NCBI GenBank assembly: GCA_035259345.1
Contig: DATFWK010000185.1
Coordinates: 1-16,985 of the forward strand
DNA: 16,985 bases
Reading direction: 5' to 3'
Origin: DATFWK01 sp035259345
GTDB lineage: Bacteria > Actinomycetota > Thermoleophilia > Miltoncostaeales > Miltoncostaeaceae
This document shows, piece after piece, positions 13,833 to 16,985 of this stretch. The notes under the pieces are model-generated. The model was not told where the DNA came from. It saw only the letters and a program-made list of their open reading frames with translations, and searched no databases. Position 1 is the stretch's first letter, and each line of letters starts with the position of its first letter. The translations under genes were made by a program, and so were the position numbers.

Positions 13833-14267
13833 CTACAGGGCGGGCCGCTCCTTGGCCTCCTCGAATCGCTCGAGGCCGTCGTCCGGGATCGGCTCCCACG
13901 TGGCCGCGTATGCCACGTAGGTCCGCCAGCTCGGCCGTATCCCCGGGTCGCCGTCGAAGGCGCCCAGGCGGACGCTCATCTGGGTCGGGTCGTCCGGGTC
14001 GCGGCTGAAGAGCTGGGCGCCGCACTCGCGGCAGAAGCACTTCTCGAAGCCGCCCTCAGGGTGGGCCCAGCACTTCACGAGGTCCTCGCCCCGGATCAGC
14101 CGCAGCGTGCGCCCGTCGATCCGCGCCTGCGCCGACGAGGCACCGCCCGTGCGGCGCTGGCAGCGGGTGCAGTGGCAGTAGCCCGCGCCGAGCGGCGGCG
14201 CCGTGAGCTCGAAGCGGACGCCCCCGCACAGGCAGCCGCCGGTGAGCGACGGCTGGGCCTTGACCAT
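13833..14267 (-). CDS. GFA-family zinc protein (glutathione-dependent formaldehyde-activating enzyme fold)
   Basis: The protein has 144 residues, typical for the family. Zinc-binding cysteines are in the expected pattern: GGCLCGG with C12 and C14, YCHCTRCQRRTG with C31, C33 and C36, and FCRECGAQLF with C79 and C82. Named members catalyse formaldehyde-glutathione adduct formation in some proteobacteria, but most homologues are untested, and many actinobacteria use mycothiol in place of glutathione, so that activity should not be assumed. ATG 14267 is supported by AAGGGAG seven bases upstream. It is a stand-alone gene between lutC and the PiT unit; the 83 bp downstream of its stop carry the PiT upstream signals. 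Confidence 0.9.
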   Translation of the reverse strand: MVKAQPSLTGGCLCGGVRFELTAPPLGAGYCHCTRCQRRTGGASSAQARIDGRTLRLIRGEDLVKCWAHPEGGFEKCFCRECGAQLFSRDPDDPTQMSVRLGAFDGDPGIRPSWRTYVAYAATWEPIPDDGLERFEEAKERPAL

Positions 14268-14288
14268 GGATGCTCCCTTCGCCGAGGT

Positions 14289-14306
14289 CCGGCGATCGTA
14301 CGCCGG
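14289..14306 (-). terminator. Short hairpin directly after lutC
   Basis: CCGGCG (14289-14294) and CGCCGG (14301-14306) pair perfectly around a 6-nt loop immediately after the lutC stop. The stem is only 6 bp and no T-run follows, so it is a weak terminator candidate. Confidence 0.35.
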
Positions 14307-14969
14307 TCAGCCCGGGCCCGGTCCCTCCCGCTCCGCCCGGTCCGCCACGATCACCACGTCGAGCCGGCGCGGGCCGTGAACGCCCTCGACGCGCCGCAGC
14401 TCGATGTCGCTCGTGGCCGAGGGCCCCGAGACGAACGTGACCGGCCGCCCCGCGGTCCCGGCGTCCGCCAGCGCACGGAACGCGTCCGTGAGCGAGCCGA
14501 CGATCTGGTCCTCCCGCACCAGGCAGACGTGGTGGTCCGGCACGAGCGTCAGCGCCCGGCGCCCCTGGCCCGCGCCGTGGTCGAACACCAGCGAGCCGGT
14601 GTCCGCGACGGCCAGCGCGCAGCCGGTGACGACATGGCCGATCGCGTCGAGGTCGCGCGCGCCGATGCCGGGGGCGTCCTCCACCACCGCGACGCCGGCC
14701 GGATGCCACTGCGCAGGGAGGCCTGGCGGCACCACCGCCCGCTCGGCCCCGGCCTCGGCGAGGAGCGCCGCCACCGCGACGCCGGCGGCCTCCGGCCCGA
14801 CGACGGACACGCGGGCGCGGTAGTCGACGAGCCGGTCCACGAGGAGGTCCACGAGATCCTCCGCCGGCGCCGGCGGCAGAGGTCCTGCGTCCGGCGCGGG
14901 CGGCGGCTCCCGGTCGCCGAGGGCGGCCCGCACCCGATCGAGGATCACCCGGCGCCCGTCAGCGGCCAC
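14307..14969 (-). CDS. lutC: L-lactate utilization protein C (LUD domain)
   Basis: The protein has 220 residues in one LUD domain. Typical segments are the N-terminal ILDRVRAALGD, AVADTGSLVFD, and the C-terminal SGPSATSDIE near the end, diagnostic of the LutC group. With LutA and LutB it oxidises L-lactate to pyruvate in the cytoplasm. GTG 14969 is preferred; it overlaps the lutB stop by 11 nt, and the long open frame further upstream is an Arg/Ser-rich shadow of lutB. A second in-frame GTG seven codons later is possible. It is the last gene of the lutABC unit and is followed by a short hairpin. Confidence 0.9.
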   Translation of the reverse strand: MAADGRRVILDRVRAALGDREPPPAPDAGPLPPAPAEDLVDLLVDRLVDYRARVSVVGPEAAGVAVAALLAEAGAERAVVPPGLPAQWHPAGVAVVEDAPGIGARDLDAIGHVVTGCALAVADTGSLVFDHGAGQGRRALTLVPDHHVCLVREDQIVGSLTDAFRALADAGTAGRPVTFVSGPSATSDIELRRVEGVHGPRRLDVVIVADRAEREGPGPG

Positions 14970-16365
14970 GCGCCGACCACCACTCGCGGAAGGTCTGGGG
15001 CGCCACCTCGGGCAGCTCCCGGCTCTCGGACCAGGCCGCAAGCGGGCCCGGCAGCCGCGTGATGAGGCCGGTCCGCGTGCCGAGGCGCTGGGCGCGGCGG
15101 GCCAGGCGCTGGGCGCGGGCGTAGCGGCGCTCGTCGGCGAAGACGCGCGCCAGGCCGGACATGGCTGCGCCCTCCGCGCGCGGGCGCGACGTGGCGACGG
15201 CCCGCCCGCGCAGGTGCACGAGGATGCGCGGGATGTCGATCTTGACCGGGCAGACATCCGCGCAGGCGCTGCAGAGGCTCGACGCGTAGGGCAGCGAGTC
15301 CGCCTTCCCCGCGCCCCGCAGGAGCGGCGTCAGGATCGCCCCGATCGGCCCGGGGTACACGGATCCGTAGGCGTGGCCGCCGGTGCGCCGGTAGACCGGG
15401 CAGATGTTGAGGCAGGCGCTGCAGCGGATGCAGGCCAGCGCCTCGCGCCCCACCGCGTCGGCGAGGGCGTCGGTGCGCCCGTTGTCGAGCAGGACCAGGT
15501 GGAACTCGCGCGGCCCGTCGCCCTCGGCAACCCCCGACCAGAGCGACGTGTAGGGGCTCATCCGCTCGCCGGTCGCCGAGCGCGGCAGGAGCTGGAGGAA
15601 GACCCCGAGGTCCCGCCACGCGGGCAGGAGCTTCTCGATGCCGCAGACCGTCACCAGGGCCTCCGGCAGGGTCGTGCACATCCGCCCGTTGCCCTCGCTC
15701 TCGACCACGCAGACCGTGCCGGTCTCGGCGACCGCGAAGTTGGCGCCGCTCACCCCGACCCGGGCGCGCAGGAAGCGCTCGCGCAGGTGCGTCCGCGCGG
15801 CCTCGGCGATGTCCGCCGGCTCGTCCGAGGCGAGCTCCGGCGCGATCGTGCGGCGGAAGAGGGCGGCGATCTCGCCGCGGTTGCGGTGGATCGCCGGCAC
15901 CAGGATGTGGCTCGAGCGCTCGCCGCCAAGCTGGCAGATGAGCTCCGCGAGGTCCGTCTCGAGCGCCCGCACGCCGGCCGCGGCCAGCCGCTCGTTGAGC
16001 TCGATCTCGTCAGTCGCGAGGCTCTTCACCTTCACGACCTCGTCCGTGCCGTGCGCCCGGGCCACCTGCAGCACCACGTCGGCGGCGTCTGCGGCCTCCG
16101 GCGCCCAGTGGACGACGCCGCCCCGCGCGGTCACCTCGCGCTCGAGGCGCTCGAGCATCCGGTCGAGGTCGCCGAGCGTGCGGGCCTTGATGCTGCGGCC
16201 GGCCTCGCGCAGCTCCTCCCAGTCGCCCACCTCCCCAACCGCGCTCGCCCGCCGGTCGCGGATGGTCGCGGTGGCCGCCGCCAGGTTCGCCCGAAGCTGC
16301 CGGTCGTGGAGGGCCTCATGCGCCGCCGCCGGGAACGGCGGCCCCCAGGCGGCGTGCCGGCTCAC
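14959..16365 (-). CDS. lutB: L-lactate utilization iron-sulfur protein B
   Basis: The protein has 468 residues, close to the known LutB length. An N-terminal LUD domain (~60-290; VVKVKSLATDEIELN, GVSGANFAVAETGTV) is followed by a ferredoxin-like region with CIRCSACLNICP (C312, C315, C318, C322) and CSACADVCP (C365, C368, C372), ligands for [4Fe-4S] clusters that pass electrons from lactate. A basic C-terminal tail follows, ending FREWWSARGR. GTG 16365 overlaps the lutA stop as GTGA and gives the usual start of the family (VSRHAAWGPPF); the frame upstream of it is an Arg-rich shadow of lutA. It overlaps lutC at its 3' end. Confidence 0.94.
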   Translation of the reverse strand: MSRHAAWGPPFPAAAHEALHDRQLRANLAAATATIRDRRASAVGEVGDWEELREAGRSIKARTLGDLDRMLERLEREVTARGGVVHWAPEAADAADVVLQVARAHGTDEVVKVKSLATDEIELNERLAAAGVRALETDLAELICQLGGERSSHILVPAIHRNRGEIAALFRRTIAPELASDEPADIAEAARTHLRERFLRARVGVSGANFAVAETGTVCVVESEGNGRMCTTLPEALVTVCGIEKLLPAWRDLGVFLQLLPRSATGERMSPYTSLWSGVAEGDGPREFHLVLLDNGRTDALADAVGREALACIRCSACLNICPVYRRTGGHAYGSVYPGPIGAILTPLLRGAGKADSLPYASSLCSACADVCPVKIDIPRILVHLRGRAVATSRPRAEGAAMSGLARVFADERRYARAQRLARRAQRLGTRTGLITRLPGPLAAWSESRELPEVAPQTFREWWSARGR

Positions 16366-16985
16366 GCCGGACCGCTCGCCAGGATCTCGGCCAGGTGCAT
16401 CGTCCGCGGCGCCCCGCCCTGCCGGCGGAGGCCGCCGCCGATCTGCATCAGGCACGAGGCGTCGAGCGCGCAGAGGACGTCGGCGCCGCTCCGGCGCACG
16501 CTCGCGGCCTTGTCGGCGAGCATGGCGGCCGAGGTGTCCGCGTTCTTGACCGCGAACGTGCCGCCGAACCCGCAGCACTCCTCGGCGTCGGCGAGCGGCA
16601 CGACCTCGACGCCGCGGACGGCCTCGAGCAGCCGCCGCGGCCCGTCGCCGAGGCGCAGCACTCGCAGGGAGTGGCACGTCGGGTGGTAGGCGACCCGGGC
16701 GTCCAGCGTCGCGCCGACGTCCGTCACGCCGAGCACGCCGACGAGGAGCTCACTGAGCTCGAGCACGCGCGGGGCAAGTGCCGCGGCGGCGTCCGCCAGC
16801 TCGCGGTCGCCGGTCTCCTCGGCGAGCTGCGCGTACTGGTGGCGGATGGTCCCCACGCAGGAGGCCGACGGCGCCACGATCACCTCGTGGTCGGCGAAGA
16901 CCTCGGCGGTCCGCCGCGCCAGCCGCGCGGCCTCGGGCAGGTAGCCGGTGTTGAGGTGCATCTGGCCGCAGCACGTCTGCGCCTC
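16362..16985 (-). CDS. lutA: L-lactate utilization protein A (CCG domains), N-terminus cut by window edge
   Basis: 207 residues are visible from base 16985 to the stop at 16362, and the frame is open at the edge. The visible start reads EAQTCCGQMHLNTGY, the first CCG-type motif, normally preceded by a short N-terminal region, so roughly 40 residues should lie outside. Later segments are APSASCVG, YHPTCHSLRVLR, the second CCG motif EECCGFGGTFAVKN, and CALDASCLMQIGGGLRR. These are the cysteine pairs of the LutA/GlpC-type CCG repeat, binding a redox cofactor in L-lactate oxidation. The internal Met at 16961 is not the true start, because conserved sequence continues before it. It is first in the lutA-lutB-lutC unit; its promoter is outside the window. 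Confidence 0.93.
   Translation of the reverse strand, partial: EAQTCCGQMHLNTGYLPEAARLARRTAEVFADHEVIVAPSASCVGTIRHQYAQLAEETGDRELADAAAALAPRVLELSELLVGVLGVTDVGATLDARVAYHPTCHSLRVLRLGDGPRRLLEAVRGVEVVPLADAEECCGFGGTFAVKNADTSAAMLADKAASVRRSGADVLCALDASCLMQIGGGLRRQGGAPRTMHLAEILASGPA

Noticed and set aside
16366..16677. N-terminal extension of lutB
   Set aside because: Arg-rich shadow of lutA; GTG 16365 overlaps the lutA stop and restores the usual family length.
1..16985. CRISPR array, tRNA, rRNA, insertion sequence or prophage
   Set aside because: No regular spaced repeats, cloverleaf, rRNA-like stretch, transposase or integrase, or terminal inverted repeats were seen.

Overview
This is a 17 kb, very GC-rich chromosomal segment with strong G/C bias at third codon positions, many 1-4 bp gene overlaps (ATGA, GTGA, TGATG) and several GTG starts. 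This fits a high-GC actinobacterium. The gene content (cNMP-binding/thioredoxin-reductase-like fusion, Kelch/YVTN double propeller, lutABC, PiT) suggests Thermoleophilia (Solirubrobacterales-like), but that placement is inference. No tRNA, rRNA, CRISPR array, transposase or phage gene is visible, so it reads as resident chromosome.

Layout. (1) 1-252, minus: 5' part of a small secreted protein. (2) 253-547: divergent intergenic region with 11-bp direct repeats typical of OmpR-family response-regulator sites, plus an element found again at 11783. (3) 548-5111, plus: three genes with ATGA overlaps, namely a membrane-anchored double beta-propeller, a glycosyltransferase fused through one TM helix to a degenerate deacetylase domain, and an intact polysaccharide deacetylase. 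(4) 5112-5340: another 11-bp repeat site, a tiny lipoprotein-like ORF and an 18-bp hairpin. (5) 5341-8452, plus: short ORF, YbhN-type membrane protein, OmpR-family regulator and histidine kinase. (6) 8482-11623, minus: cNMP-binding/thioredoxin-reductase-like flavoprotein followed by a phospholipase D-family enzyme. (7) 11844-13749, minus: PiT phosphate transporter, an 81-aa two-TM protein and a universal stress protein, all overlapping. (8) 13833-14267, minus: GFA-family zinc protein. (9) 14307-16985, minus: lutA (cut by the window edge), lutB and lutC for L-lactate oxidation.

How they work together. Regions 2-5 look like one envelope glycolipid or polysaccharide module. A GT28/MGDG-synthase-type transferase would build a product, deacetylase and pseudo-deacetylase domains would act outside the membrane, a YbhN-like integral protein may move or modify the lipid, and a linked two-component system probably controls the module through the three 11-bp repeat sites. 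This is the best candidate for an undescribed system here. The minus-strand half holds ordinary metabolic and stress units. Product identities, substrates and regulation are inferred from motifs read by eye; no database search or folding calculation was possible.
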